Assembly: GCA_009809945.1 (NCBI GenBank)
Contig: WTPW01000662.1
Span: forward strand, 215,142 to 279,141
Direction: 5' to 3'
DNA from: Gigaspora margarita
Lineage: Eukaryota; Glomeromycota; Glomeromycetes; Diversisporales; Gigasporaceae
Length of the DNA: 64,000 nt
Shown: positions 22,424 to 34,281 of the stretch, in pieces
How the letters are laid out: every line of letters starts with the position of its first letter
Position numbering within the stretch: position 1 is the first letter of the stretch
Program-made: the position numbers and the translations under genes
Notes under the pieces: model-generated
The model's database searches: none
What the model saw: the letters and a program-made list of their open reading frames with translations, nothing else
Told to the model about the DNA's origin: nothing

Positions 22424-22760
22424 TGAACCTGAACTGAACTGAACTTAGGTCAAGTTCAGGTTCAGGTTCAATATTGAACCTGAACCTAAACTTGACCATT
22501 TTTTAAAATATGTTCAAGTTCAGTTCAGTATCGAACTTTTAAAACTGGTTAAGGTTCAGTTCAGGTTCAGTTCAAATGTTCATGAACATGTTCAGGTTCA
22601 ATCTAGTGTTCCTAGGTTGGGTCCGTGTTTGGTCTGGTCCAGTCCGGTCCAGGGTTCAGACAAGACTCAAACTCTAAATTTTACAATTTCAAACTTCGTA
22701 CTAAACTCAAACTCAATCATAAGTTTGGACCGAGTCTGGTCCAAAGTTTGCAAACTAGTC
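22424..22760. repeat. CAGGTT/AACCTG simple repeat cluster
   Basis: Runs of GAACCTGAACTGAACTGAA, and of the complement TCAGGTTCAGGTTCA, alternate in both orientations so the whole can fold on itself. A GGTCTGGTCCAGTCCGGTCCAG block follows at about 22632-22660. A sister cluster lies at 26400-26590. Confidence 0.8.
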
Positions 22761-22789
22761 TGAGTTTGAATATACATATATCAGATATG

Positions 22790-24395
22790 TATTTTTGGAT
22801 ACTAAACAAGTTTACTTATAGTGAAAAATATAAATTAATTAGTAAAATTTAGAGAATCATGGCATTTTGTATAATTCTATTAATAAAATTATTAAAAATG
22901 TTATATCACTTGAAATTTTACTAATTGATCATAACTTCTTGCACTAAGTAAACTTGTTCAGCATCAAAAAATGCATCAAATTGGCTTATTTTATATTACA
23001 TTTCTTGAAAAGATGCTTGATTTTGAAATTTTCATCAAAAATTCAAAATTAAGCATCTTTGCTTCAAATTTTAAGAAAAATAAAATAAAATATACTGAAA
23101 TAATATAGTTTTTGGTGTTAAACATGTTTACTTATAGTTAAAAGTTAGAATCTTTTAGTAAAATTTAGAGGATCATAGAAATTTATATAATTTCATTAAT
23201 AAAATTATTAAAATATTAATTTACATGAAATTATACTAATTGATCATAACTTATTGCACTATGTAAACTTATTCAATACAAAATATTGCATCAAATGGGC
23301 ATATTTTTTATTTTATTTTTTTAAAATTTGAAGAAAAGATGCTTAATTTTGAAAATTTTCATCAAAAATTCAAAATTAAGCATCTTTGCCTCAAACTTAA
23401 AGGAAAATAAAATAAGATATACTTATATGGTGTATGATTTGGTGCTAAACAAGTTTACTTAGAGCAAAAGTTGGAATCAATTAGTAAAATTTAAAGAATA
23501 ATAGAAATTTGTTTAATTTTATTAATAAAATTATACAAATTTCTATGATTCTCTAAATTTTACTAATTAATTCTAACTTTTTGATCTAAGTAAACTTGTT
23601 TAGCAACAAAAATACATTATTTTGGCATGGTTATTTTATTTTTCTTAAAGTTTGAGGCAAAAATGGTTAATTTTGAATTTTTGATGAAAATTTTTAAAAT
23701 TAATTCGTGATCCATATACCAACCAGTGAAAATATATAGTAAAATGTGGGGTAAATTAATTATTGTTCTTTCAAATTTCAGGTATCTGGCACTGTCCGAG
23801 CATTAGCAACTTTTTTTACTAAGCTAACATTTCTTCTCCACTAAACGAAAGTTGTAGAGCATATTCTTGCGATTCTAACCGCGGTAAAATCATTAAAATC
23901 GGCCCAGTAGATCACAAGATATCNNTAAAAAACNTTTNGNGACCATATANAGTTNCTATGTAAACAATATTATTGTTTACATAGGAACTTTATATGGTCG
24001 CGAAACGTTTTTAACGATATCTTGTGATCTACTTGGCCGATTTTAATGATTTTACCGCGGTTAGAATCGCAAGAATATGCTCTACAACTTTCGTTTAGTG
24101 GAGAAGAAACGTTAGCTTAGTAAAAAAAGTTGCTATTGCTCGGACAGTGCCAGATTCCTGAAATTTGAAAGAACACTAATTAATTTACCCCACATTTTAC
24201 TATATATTTTCACTGGTTGGTATACAGATCACGAATTAAGCATTTTTTCTTCAAATTTTTAAGAAAAATAAAATAAAATATACAGTTTTGATGTATTTTT
24301 GGTGCTGAACAAGTTTACTTAGTGCAATAAGTTATAATCATTTAGTAAAATTTAATTAAAGTAAAATAATATTTTTAATGATTTTATTAATAAAA
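22790..24395. repeat. AAGTTTACTTA foldback modules
   Basis: Modules of about 160-300 bases occur in alternating orientation. Each opens with AACAAGTTTACTTAG-like sequence, then ATTAGTAAAATTTAGAGAATCAT, then AATTAAGCATCTTT. They are present near 22800, 22955 (inverted), 23120, 23275 (inverted), 23450, 23590 (inverted) and 24310. The element at 23704-24235 sits inside. The same modules, diverged, fill 40250-42190. Confidence 0.75.
23704..24235. mobile_element. Palindromic MITE with TTAA flanks, 532 bp
   Basis: The terminal inverted repeat TTCGTGATCCATATACCAACC is flanked on both sides by TTAA (23700-23703 and 24236-24239), the target of piggyBac-type elements. The arms are near identical over more than 230 bases and meet at TGTAAACAATATTATTGTTTACA (centre about 23970). 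Seven Ns fall in the inner left arm (23924-23955) and none in the matching right arm. Confidence 0.75.
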
Positions 24396-24397
24396 TT

Positions 24398-25733
24398 ATA
24401 AGGTAAACATGGGTATTATGGTGCTCTTAAGTATTTTAGTTAATAATACATGATATATCGATCAGAATCAAATGATTTTGGTACCATTCAATTCATCTCA
24501 TTAAGATGAATCAAATGGTACCAAAATCATTCAATTCTAATCACTAGATACTAAGATATCATTAATTACAATATAAAAATTAAAAAAGATAAATTATATA
24601 ACACAAATACCAATTATTGCACACATAATATTTTCATTATCTATTAAGATCTATTGATCAGAATCGAATGATTTTGATATCATTTGATTCATCTCATTGA
24701 GCCAAATCGAATGGTACCAAAATCATGTGATTTTGACTGATACTTCTTGATATATCATAATTTAACCAAAATAAGCTGCACAAAGCAAATTTTAAAATTA
24801 CCATGAAATGGTGAATAACTTTTAATAAACCAGTCCAATTTTTATAATTTTACCACCAAAATGACCACCATGAAGAGGCGATTCCAACAAGCCCAAAATT
24901 GCTAAAATCTGATCACGAGATCACAAGATCGTTAAGTTTTTGTATTGTTTTTGATGAAAATTAGATTATTTTCATCAAATAATAATAAAACTTTAACGAT
25001 CCTGTGATCTCGTGATCAGATTTTAGTGATTTGGGCTTGTTGGAATCACCTCTTCAAGTTGGTCATTTTAGTAGTAAATTTCTAAAAAATGGATTGGTCT
25101 ATCAAAAGTTATTCATGATTTCATGTTAATTTTAAAATTTGCTTTGCACAGCTTATTTTAGTTAAATTATGATATATTGAGAAATATTAGTCAAAATCAC
25201 ATGATTTTAGTACCATTCGTTTTGTCATAATGAGACAAATCGAATGGTACCAAAATTTTCTATTGCCATAATACCTATATCTACTGATAGGACCCCAGAC
25301 ATCTCTCATATAGGTCATAACTGGATTTTGGCCAATTTTGACCTAATTTGCTGAAAACAACAAAATCTATTTACTTTAATAACTTCTAATCCAGTGATCA
25401 GAAATGAACAATCTTTTTTGTTAGATGTGCCTCACTGAGAGCTTCATTTTAAAAAAAGTTCATTCAAATTGGACTACTAGATGCCAAGATAATTGCCAAA
25501 AACTGTTTTTTGCTTCTTAAATTTTAGGTGTTTTTGCTGAAAAATTTCAAGTATGACCTCTATACTAGATATCTGGGGTCCTCTACTGATCAGAATTCGC
25601 AAATTTTGGTACCAATCAATTCACCTTACTAAGATGAATCGATTGGTACTAACATTATAAGATTCTGATCAGTAGATCATAAGATATTGGCAGTGTGCCA
25701 TAATTGAAGTGTGCCATAATACCCATATCTACC
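24398..25733. mobile_element. Foldback element, ATGGGTATTATGG ends
   Basis: The ends GGTAAACATGGGTATTATGG and, inverted, AGATATGGGTATTATGGCAC match. Inside are large mirrored blocks: AGCTGCACAAAGCAAATTTTAAAATT pairs with the region near 25130-25160, and several hairpins built from ACCATTCAATTCATCTCATT. A younger element (25289-25582) is inserted near the right side. There is no coding content. Confidence 0.65.
25289..25582. mobile_element. hAT-like MITE, 294 bp, perfect target duplication
   Basis: Ends AGGACCCCAGACATCT and, inverted, AGGACCCCAGATATCT. Perfect 8-bp direct repeats CTACTGAT lie at 25281-25288 and 25583-25590. The clean duplication and closely matching ends suggest a fairly recent insertion into the older element 24398-25733. 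Confidence 0.85.
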
Positions 25734-25736
25734 TTA

Positions 25737-26339
25737 GGGAAGTGCAGTAAATTACATGATTAGGGTTTACATAGGTCCTGGCCCCCCTAGTGATAGGACT
25801 ATTGACTAATCAAATTTTATAAAATTAAAAAAAGCTCAAAAACGTCTTTGACTTGAAAATAAGCTACCCCACAATCGACAAATGTTGCTACATAGCAAAG
25901 TCTAAATTTTACTAAGTAAATCGATTAAAATTGCTTAATTAAACTTATTCAGGTGATCAAAATACACTTATCACAAAATTTTTATAAGTATTAGAAACTT
26001 TTTTATTAATTGACTTTTGATTTTTAAGTTCGACAGAAAAATTAAAATTTTTTAAAAAAATATATTCGACGAACGTAAAAATTAAAAGTTAAATAATAAA
26101 TAATTCTTCAACTTTAATAAAAATTTCAGATTATGTGTATTTTGGTCTTCCAAACAAGTTTACTTAATCGATAATTATCGATTGACATAGTAGAATTTAG
26201 ACTTTACTATGTAGCAACTATTTGCGATTAACTAAAAATTGATTTTACTTCAATATTATTAGCTATTTATACTATATATATATAGGACGTGATAGATGGG
26301 GGACCCCCCTAGAAAATTACGTGATTTACTGCACTTCCC
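25737..26339. mobile_element. PIF/Harbinger-like MITE, TTA target, 603 bp
   Basis: Inverted ends GGGAAGTGCAGTAAAT are bounded by TTA at 25734-25736 and 26340-26342. A 3-bp TTA/TWA target duplication with GGG ends is typical of PIF/Harbinger elements. A copy of the foldback family seen at 1-303 is nested in it (25873-26231). It lies almost end to end with the element 24398-25733. Confidence 0.75.
25873..26231. repeat. Second copy of the 1-303 foldback
   Basis: AATCGACAAATGTTGCTACA opens the left arm and pairs with TGTAGCAACTATTTGCGATT at the right end. The inner sequence (TTCGACAGAAAAATTAAAA / TTTTTAAAAAAATATATTCG) matches the copy at the window start. It is complete here, so it defines the element's length, about 360 bp. 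Confidence 0.75.
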
Positions 26340-26399
26340 TTACCAAATGTTATGATTCTCTAAATTTTATTAATTTTGTGCTCTAAGTAAACATGTGCA

Positions 26400-26600
26400 T
26401 ATATTATGAACCTTTAACATATTCATAAACCTTGAACTAAACCTGATCTGAACTTTTTTTAAGTTCTGATTCAGTTTATGTTCATAAATTTTAAGTTTAG
26501 GTTCAGGTTCAAGTTCAAAAATTTTTTCAAATTCAGGTTCAGGTTCAGTTTCATTGAACCTGAACCTGAACTTTTACTGAACTGAATGTTGAAACTCCAA
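26400..26600. repeat. AGGTTC/GAACCT simple repeat cluster
   Basis: The same composition and alternating strand orientation as 22424-22760 (TTCAGGTTCAGGTTCAG, then GAACCTGAACCTGAAC). The two clusters bracket the whole 22.8-26.4 kb nest. Confidence 0.75.
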
Positions 26601-26819
26601 TTCATAGAATTAAAATAAAAAAATTTTATCAAATTTTGTAAAGAACTTGTAGAGATATCTTTGATGAAAATTCCTATAAACAATTTTAGTATAGCAGGAC
26701 CCTAAAATATCTATATATAGGTAAAATACTTTTAAAAATTAGTTGCAGTATAGTTTTATAATAAACTTAGTACTCAGTTCAGTTACAGATTATTAATTTA
26801 TAATTTGGATCCAAAATAA

Positions 26820-29320
26820 TATAACAAATATATTTAAATTTAGAAAAAAAATTTTGATTATATTTTTGCAAAGAAAGTTGATCATAACTCTACAAGTTCT
26901 TGACCAAATAATTTGAAACTTGAGATTTTATCTTTTTTTGATCCTTTACAAGTTTACTTAGAAACACAAAGGCAATTTCCTTTAACCCATAGATCCAAAC
27001 TGATATAATGAGTATAATTATACTTAGAAAAAAATTTTGAGTAAATGTTTCACAAAAAATTGATTATAAATCCACGAGTTCTTGACCAAATAATCTAAAA
27101 ATTGAGATTCTAACCCTTCATAGTCCTCTATACAAGTTTACTTAGAAGCATTAAAGCAGTTTCTTTTAACTAATATATCCAAAATAATGTAACAAATATA
27201 CTTATACTTAGAAAAAAAATTTTGATGATGTTTTTATGAAGAAAATCAACTATAACTCTGTGAATTCTTTACTAAATAATTTGAAAATTGAGATTTTAAC
27301 CCTTCTCGATCCTCTCTACAAGTTTAGTTAGAAGCATAAAAGAAGTTTCCTTAAGAAAAAATTTTTGATGAACATTTTTACAATGAAAATTGCTAATAAC
27401 ATCACGAATTCTTGACCAAATAACCTAAAAATTGAGATTTTAACCCTTCTCAATCCTCTCTACATGTTTGCTTAGAAGCATAAAAACAGTTTTCTTTGAC
27501 TAGCATACCCAAAACAATCTAACAAATATAGTTATGATTTGAAAAAAAATTTGATGAACATTTTTATATATCCTGTACCTATATATCATTTATATAATTG
27601 TTCTGAAACCAGGTTTTGTACTAAGTAAATGACCAGGCCAGTTAAGAGAATATTATTCTCCAGTCCAATGCAGTTCTAAAGGTGGTGAGATTATTAAAAA
27701 TAACTCAGTAGATCTCTTTTTATATCTTTTCAAAGGTTTATAACGATTGTTTAAATCATGTGATTTATATAAACAATCATTATAAAACTTTGAAAGACCG
27801 TAGAAAAATATATATTGGGTCATTTTTGACAATCTCACTATCTTTAGAACTGCCTTGGCCTGGTGAACAACATTTGCTTAATTGGCCTGATCGATTTATT
27901 TAGTACAAAACCTGGTTTCAGAACACTTTTTTATTTATTTTTATATTTTTAAGCATTAAAAAATATTTTTTGATGACCGTTTTCACAAATAAATCACTAT
28001 AACTCGTGAGTTCTTGACCAAATAATCCAAAAATTGAGATTATAACCATTCTCGATCCACTTTACAAGTTTACTTAGAAGCATAAAGGCAATTTCCTTTG
28101 ACCAACATACCCAAAATGATGTAACAAATATACTTACACTTAGAAAAAAAATATTGATGAACGTTTTCATGAAGTAAATTGACTATAACCCTGTGAATTC
28201 TTGTTCAAATAATTTGAAAATTGAGATTTTAACCCTTATTGACCCCCTCTACAAGTTTACTTAGAAGCACAATGGCAGTTTTATTTGATTAACATGCCCA
28301 AAACGATGTAACAAAATACTTATACTTAGAAAAAAAATTTTTGATGAACGTTTTCATGAAGAAAATCGACCATAACTCTGCGAATTCTTGACCAAATAAT
28401 TTGAAAATTGAGATTCTAACCCTTCTCGATCCTCTCTACAAGTTTACTTAGAAGCACAAAAGCAGTTTTCTTTGACTAACATATCCAAAATGATGTAACG
28501 AATATACTTATTCTTAGAAAAAAAATTTTGATGAACGTTTTCGCAAAGAAATCAGACCATAACTTTATGAATTCTTGACCAAATGATCTAAAAATTGAGA
28601 TTCTAACTCTTCTCGATCCCCTCTACAAGTTTACTTAGACGTATAAAGACAGTTTCCTTTGACTAACATACCTAAAACGATGTGAAGAATATACTTACGC
28701 TTAGAAAAAAAATTTTGATGAAAGTTTTTACAAAAAAACTCAATCATAACTCTGCAAGTTCTTAACCAAATAATTTGAAAACTTAGATTCTAATTCTTCT
28801 CAATTTCTTCTACAAGTTTACTTAGAAATACAAAGGTTTATCTTGATTATATCCTGTATTCATTAAATAAATATGTTCAATAATGGAATTTTTATGATCA
28901 AATTTTGCTATTCCACAATTTCTCTTAGAGATAAAAGTGCCAAGTAGAATTATATCAAGTGCCCAAATATTTGTTAGTGCCAAATGATTCTAATTCACTT
29001 GCTGGGTCTATATTATATATTATTATTAATGCAGTTTCCTTTGACTATCATACCCAGAACAATGTAATAAATATACTTATGCTTAGAAAAAATTTTGACA
29101 AATGTTTTCGCAAAGAAAATTGACATAACTCTGCAAGTTTTTAACCAAATAATCTAAAAATTGAGATTCTAATCCTTTCTGATCCGTTCTACAAGTTTAC
29201 TTAGAAGTACAAAGATAGTTTTCTTTGATTAACATTCTCTAAATGACATGTCAAATATACCTACACTCAGAAAAAAATTCAACCATGTTTTTGCAAAGAA
29301 AATCAATTATACCTTTATGA
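26820..29320 (+). repeat. Satellite-like tandem array, about 183-bp unit
   Basis: Around a dozen diverged head-to-tail units share GAAAATTGACCATAACTCTG, GACCAAATAATTTGAAAATT, GAGATTCTAACCCTTCTCGA, CTCTACAAGTTTACTTAGAA and TTCCTTTGACTAACATACCC. Landmark CTACAAGTTTACTTAGA recurs near 27132, 28250, 28437, 28622 and 28810, spaced 185-188 bases. The array is interrupted by a MITE (27599-27925) and by about 200 unrelated bases near 28840-29040. Confidence 0.8.
27599..27925. mobile_element. MITE in the satellite, 327 bp
   Basis: Ends TGTTCTGAAACCAGGTTTTG and the inverted CAAAACCTGGTTTCAGAACA are almost perfect over some 30 bases. The inner arms GTGAGATTATTAAAAATAAC and TTTGACAATCTCACTATC also pair. 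Target duplication not clear. Confidence 0.8.
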
Positions 29321-29379
29321 ATTATTCAGGATTGTAATAAATTATGGCAAAAAATGCTATATATAACTCATAAACATAT

Positions 29380-29601
29380 AAATTGTTCTCTATTTCAATT
29401 TATAAACTTAACTATTTTAATCCCTATATTAATAAAAAACAATTTTTTATTACTTTATATATTTACATAGAGAACATATTTTTTAAATTTAAAGTTCTCA
29501 AAAAAAATTTAATAGAAAACATTTTAAATTTTGTAAATGTTCTCAAATTAAAAGTAATTTCCTCATGAGAACATGAGAACATAAGATTTCCAACACTGGT
29601 A
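29380..29601. mobile_element. Truncated hAT-like end, GTTCTC family
   Basis: A right terminus AGATTTCCAACACTG is preceded by repeated GTTCTC and GAGAAC motifs, as in 7601-8777. No partner left end was found, so it is a fragment. Confidence 0.55.
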
Positions 29602-29643
29602 TAGTGTAATGACAAGTAAGATGCAACCTTTTTTTCGTATGAT

Positions 29644-29811
29644 CAGTGTTGTCATGTGATGTCCAATGGTTCATTAATTTTGGGCCACTGGAAGTCCACG
29701 ATCCAATTATTTGATTAATATTGGACATCCAAATTTCCAAGAATCATGATTGGACATTAGTTGTATTGGACGTCCGATCCAAATGTCTAATTTGTCCAAT
29801 GTACAACACTG
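29644..29811. mobile_element. Short hAT-like MITE, 168 bp
   Basis: CAGTGTTGTCATGTGATGTC on the left and, inverted, CAGTGTTGTACATTGGACAA on the right. TGTCCAAT/ATTGGACA motifs recur inside. Target duplication not recognisable. Confidence 0.65.
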
Positions 29812-31370
29812 CCATAGCATACTCAGAGCAAAGAATGTGATTGCTTGAAAATGTGTTATCTAAGAACAATTAAAAAATGGTGCATTGTATTTATCTTGTC
29901 TGCCGAACATACACATATCTGTAAAGCTAATCAAGCGTAACACATTTACATATTTAAACTTTTAACATCGTTCTAATCACAGTTCAGAAGATACGTATGC
30001 TGTAGTAGAAAATATATAGGCAAGTATGTTTTACACAGCCACGCGAAGGTGCAACATGTGATAGTTGTGATATGCATTCACATCCACATATCATCCAATA
30101 AAATGCAAGATTTTCTTACCTGGCATTCAAAAGTTAAATAAAGTTTTTTGGCGGCATAAATATTTTTACTTAAGGCGCCAAGTATTACTGTAATAGATCA
30201 CATAGCCAATTATTGGTAACACCTATGGTGTATATCAGATATTAATAAACCTGTAAAAATTTAGGCGTAACTAGAGATTCCTGCTGCAAAGTCGCGGCTT
30301 TGCGTCTCTTTAGAATTAGTCGCAACCTTTGCGAATCTCTTTTTACTATAAAAAAGATGTAAGATCGCAGATTCACAAGATCGAAAGTCTACGTAATTAT
30401 CGTTATTAATAAAATGAATATCAAAATTAATGTTATTTTTGTAATGTAGATTACGTATAGTTTAAAATTTAGTTATATCAATAATATATATATATATAGT
30501 ATAATATTACGATATAAGGCATATATATTAGATTGTAATATTGCATAGTTTATATTATGGCATATTATATTGACGTTTTTATATTTTACGGCGGCTCATG
30601 GTCAAATTTTATACTTAAAAATCGTCATAAAAAGTCGCACTTAATGTTTACAGCAAGCAATACTAGGAAAGATATCATATGAGTGTTATGTGCTTTGGAA
30701 CGTGTTTAGAAGCACCAACTAATAGTTAAACCCTAATTGAGATATAATCTTCATTTTCGGTATTTGTTACATGATAAATGCGTATCGTTGGTCATACTCT
30801 ATAACCAGTAACAAAGAAATTTTTTTTTACATGCGTGTAACAAGAACTTTTACCCAAATGCAAAACTACATTAGCGTTGGTTATTTATTTTATATAAAAA
30901 TATATAATTCATAGTTAATATTCGGCAACTATGTGATTTCTGCCGAATAATAAACTGATTTGGTAGACAAATCATAGTAAGCTGCCGGATAATAAAATCT
31001 TATCTTTTGATAGTAGTTTATTTTTGGAATTAAATTTACTATGTATATTAACCTTTTAAAAAATAAAGTTATTACTATTTACCTTATGATCTTCTCTATA
31101 TTTGAATCACCCAATGTCAAACTTCCATTTTTTTATTAATTGCCTTTGTCACGAGTGTGTTTAATTTTTTTTAAGATTTACATGTCATTGTTTACTAAAT
31201 CGTTAATTGCATTAAATACGAAATCAATTTTACTCTATAAGTTATATTTATCCTAACATATCAATTATTAATATTCACACCTTGCTCTAATTTAGCCTAA
31301 AACGATTAATATACGAGTCCGAGAAACCTGATTTTTTTTAATTCTACAATTGAACAAAAAAGTGGTTATA
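29812..31370. other. Quiet intergenic DNA
   Basis: No ORF over 60 codons and no recognised RNA. It has fewer repeats than the surroundings. A short GC-richer patch with CTGCTGCAAAGTCGCGGCTT lies near 30279-30300. Confidence 0.45.
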
Positions 31371-31549
31371 CAGTCAGACCTCCCTAAATGCAACCTTCCT
31401 AAATACATTGTCTATGAAAAACTTCTCTAAATGCATGACCTGTTTGGCCGCAACTCATATGGTACTTATAGATTTACCTCCCTAAATACAATACCTCTCT
31501 AAACACAGGATTTTTTACCCCTCGGTTATCATTTAGAGAGATCTGACTT
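31371..31549. mobile_element. pogo/mariner-type MITE, 179 bp
   Basis: The left end CAGTCAGACCTCCCTAAATG and the inverted right end AAGTCAGATCTCTCTAAATG are each next to TA (31369-31370 and 31550-31551). CAGTCAGACCTC-type ends with a TA target are typical of pogo-like Tc1/mariner elements. Confidence 0.75.
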
Positions 31550-33967
31550 TATATGTGATAAATATTTTTCACAAACAAATATAGTTATTAGGGTGACATT
31601 CAATGTTTAACAAAAGAAAGATTATTACATTAAATTACTATATTTTTCTTTTTCATAAGAACTCAGATTTCACACTTCTTTAGAATTGGTTGTAACTTCT
31701 CAGGCTATAATCTTTTTAAAGGAATGGTTTCTGAGTGTTGCTATTTCATTCTATACTTAAAGGCACATTCATACTCTATATGCTTTAAAATTAACTTTGC
31801 CAATCCATCAGATTACAATTCACTATAATTAGCGAGTATTAATTATGGTAAAAAAATGTTCTCAACTAAGAATGTTAAAGTGATCTATGACCTGATCTTG
31901 GTCCGGTTTATAAACCAAGGACTAAGATTGCATTATAGAAATAATCCCTTAATATTCCTATCATCAACTCAGCAAAATCTATATCTATGTTTGGCTTATC
32001 ACGATAGTTCAGATTAGCCTGGATTAGACAATAAGAACATTAAACGTTGAGCAAAAATCTTGAACAAACTGATATTTTTAATATAGAAATTGATTCTACT
32101 GCAAGTTTCAGTGCCGTCTGTCTAAACTTGTAGATGCATGCATAAAATAAAAGATAATATCGATATGTTTCATGCGGTACCGCTCATTTAGTTTCACAGA
32201 TAACTTAGTTCACGGATAATTAATTTACGGGCAGGACTATTTTGTAGACAATTAATTCACAGACTAACAGTTTTTTTCAATGATAACCTATTTTACAGAC
32301 AAAAGTAATTCTATTCATGTCGTTAGTGTTTGATTGATTAGGTCAATATGAAAAAATCAATTAGTTCCATTTATTCACTGTCAAATTTAATATATAACAC
32401 CAAAAATAAACGTTATTAAACCATCATATTTCTTGATTATGTAAACGGGGCTTATGCAATACGGTATTTCCGAAACGTTTCAGTGTGCCTATTTGGAAGA
32501 TACTAAATTTATATAATCTACTTGATGAATCATGAGATACAATAAATTTTTATTTGATGTAACATATTTAACATTTGATTGGCGTATAAAATGAATATGA
32601 TTTTATACGGATTTGGTCAATTGCCAAGATCCAATTGTGTAATAAATTCTGGGTCTGGATACAATAATTCAAATGTCCCATGGACCTTTATTTAGTAGCA
32701 CATAAAAATATGAGTTACACAGGCAATCAGGGTATTCTTTGGAAAACTTATAATGTATTTATGAAATTTGACATCACTTACATTATGGAATTCAAATTAT
32801 ATAGCGTTACTGTATTTAATAATAAATAGCGTCATTGTGACTGAAATTAAAAAAAGTAAGGATAACTATTATTATAGTGTTACTTACTAATAAAGATTAG
32901 ATAATGAGATAATCTGTTTGTTCTTTAAAACCTTATTGTATAACTAGTAAAAATAAGTTTCTATCTTTGCCAACTATTCTAAGAATAGCTTAAATGGGAA
33001 AATCAAGAATAGAGCATTAATATATTTCATTGAGCAATATTAAAAATTTTATTTAATCCAGTCTAGAATGTAAGATCGTAGTTTTTCATTAGATGCTAGT
33101 TTCAGAACTAAAATAAACCTATATTGTCCCCGGCCTAGTCACGGCCTTAAAGTTCTGAACCATTAATAATTCAATACCATAAAAGACAATGTTGGAACCA
33201 GACCTAAATAGACCATATCTAGAGCTGCCATTATCGTTAACTTTCAACACAATTGTAAGTAAAATCAAAGTCAGGGGTACATATCAATTTATTTTGTCAA
33301 ACCAACAGGTACATTTATTTTTGATTTTGGTTTAAGTTTCATACTTTCTACCTATTCTATGGGTCTTGCATCCCAAACCTAATTATCGCTTCTAAAATCC
33401 CATTTTTTAAAAAAGAACAAAAATAATTAGATAAGCAAAATAATAAATATAAAAAAGAATATTGCTAAATCCAAATTTAAATATTTCATTGATCCGTGTT
33501 ACCGGCTCTTTAACACTTGTTTCCAATAGTGAGAAAATTAGGAGCTTCATTTAATATTGCACAATCATTTATGTACCCCCTTTGTTATTGCGTACTCACG
33601 CACGCACGTACCTTGGTAAGAATTTCATTAATATATGCCACAAGCGAGCCAAATGTATAAATAATGCAAGATTTAATGATAGGGTGCGATACGCTACGAT
33701 AAGAGATATCATTATAATAGTATATTATTGATTTTTTAAACTCGGGTCAAAGTTATCTCATAGTCTATAATAGTAGTTGATTTTACTGTATTTCGGTAAA
33801 TAAACTTTTGTATTTTTATGTTTTATTTTATTTTTATTTTATCTTTTGGCATAATAAAGTTACATAATTCAGAAATGGTACTTTAAAAAAAAATGTAGAA
33901 TTTTTCATATGGTTACAGTATTTTATTTTAATTAAATAAATTAATACAATAATCATATATGCTACTG
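31550..33967. other. Intergenic, no gene seen
   Basis: AT-rich without coding frames. The stretch 32190-32310 has irregular repeats of TTTCACAGATAA/TTCACGGATAA/TTTACAGACAA, reminiscent of 58510-58820. Confidence 0.4.
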
Positions 33968-34281
33968 CAGTGAAACCTCTCTAAGTGCTCGCCTTTGGTG
34001 CTAGGGATGGGCGAATCGAAGATTTTTTGAAAATACTGCGCAGGCTGCGCAGCCTGTGCAGGCCTGCATTATTGCTAATGCGGGCCAACATTCTAAATTT
34101 CTCTCTCCGGCATGTTCCGCCCTTCCGAAATATTCCGCCTTCGCAGCGGCTCATCCACGTACATTTAGAGAATAATAAGCAAAGTGCATTTATAGAGGGC
34201 AAGTATAAATTTTGGCTCAGAAATTGAGTGTGCATTTAGAGAGTGTGCACTTATAGAGAGTGCACTTAGAAGGTCTGACTG
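33968..34281. mobile_element. pogo-type MITE with GC-rich core, 314 bp
   Basis: Ends CAGTGAAACCTCTCTAAGTG and, inverted, CAGTCAGACCTTCTAAGTGC belong to the same type as 31371-31549. TA follows the right end. The core from about 34002 to 34152 is unusually GC-rich and begins TAGGGATGGGCGAA, which may be a second inserted element. Long frames on both strands (33981-34235) come from this GC-rich core and are not genes. Confidence 0.65.

Noticed and set aside
33981-34235. Overlapping ORFs on both strands
   Set aside because: They lie in the GC-rich core of a pogo-type MITE. Open frames there reflect low stop density.
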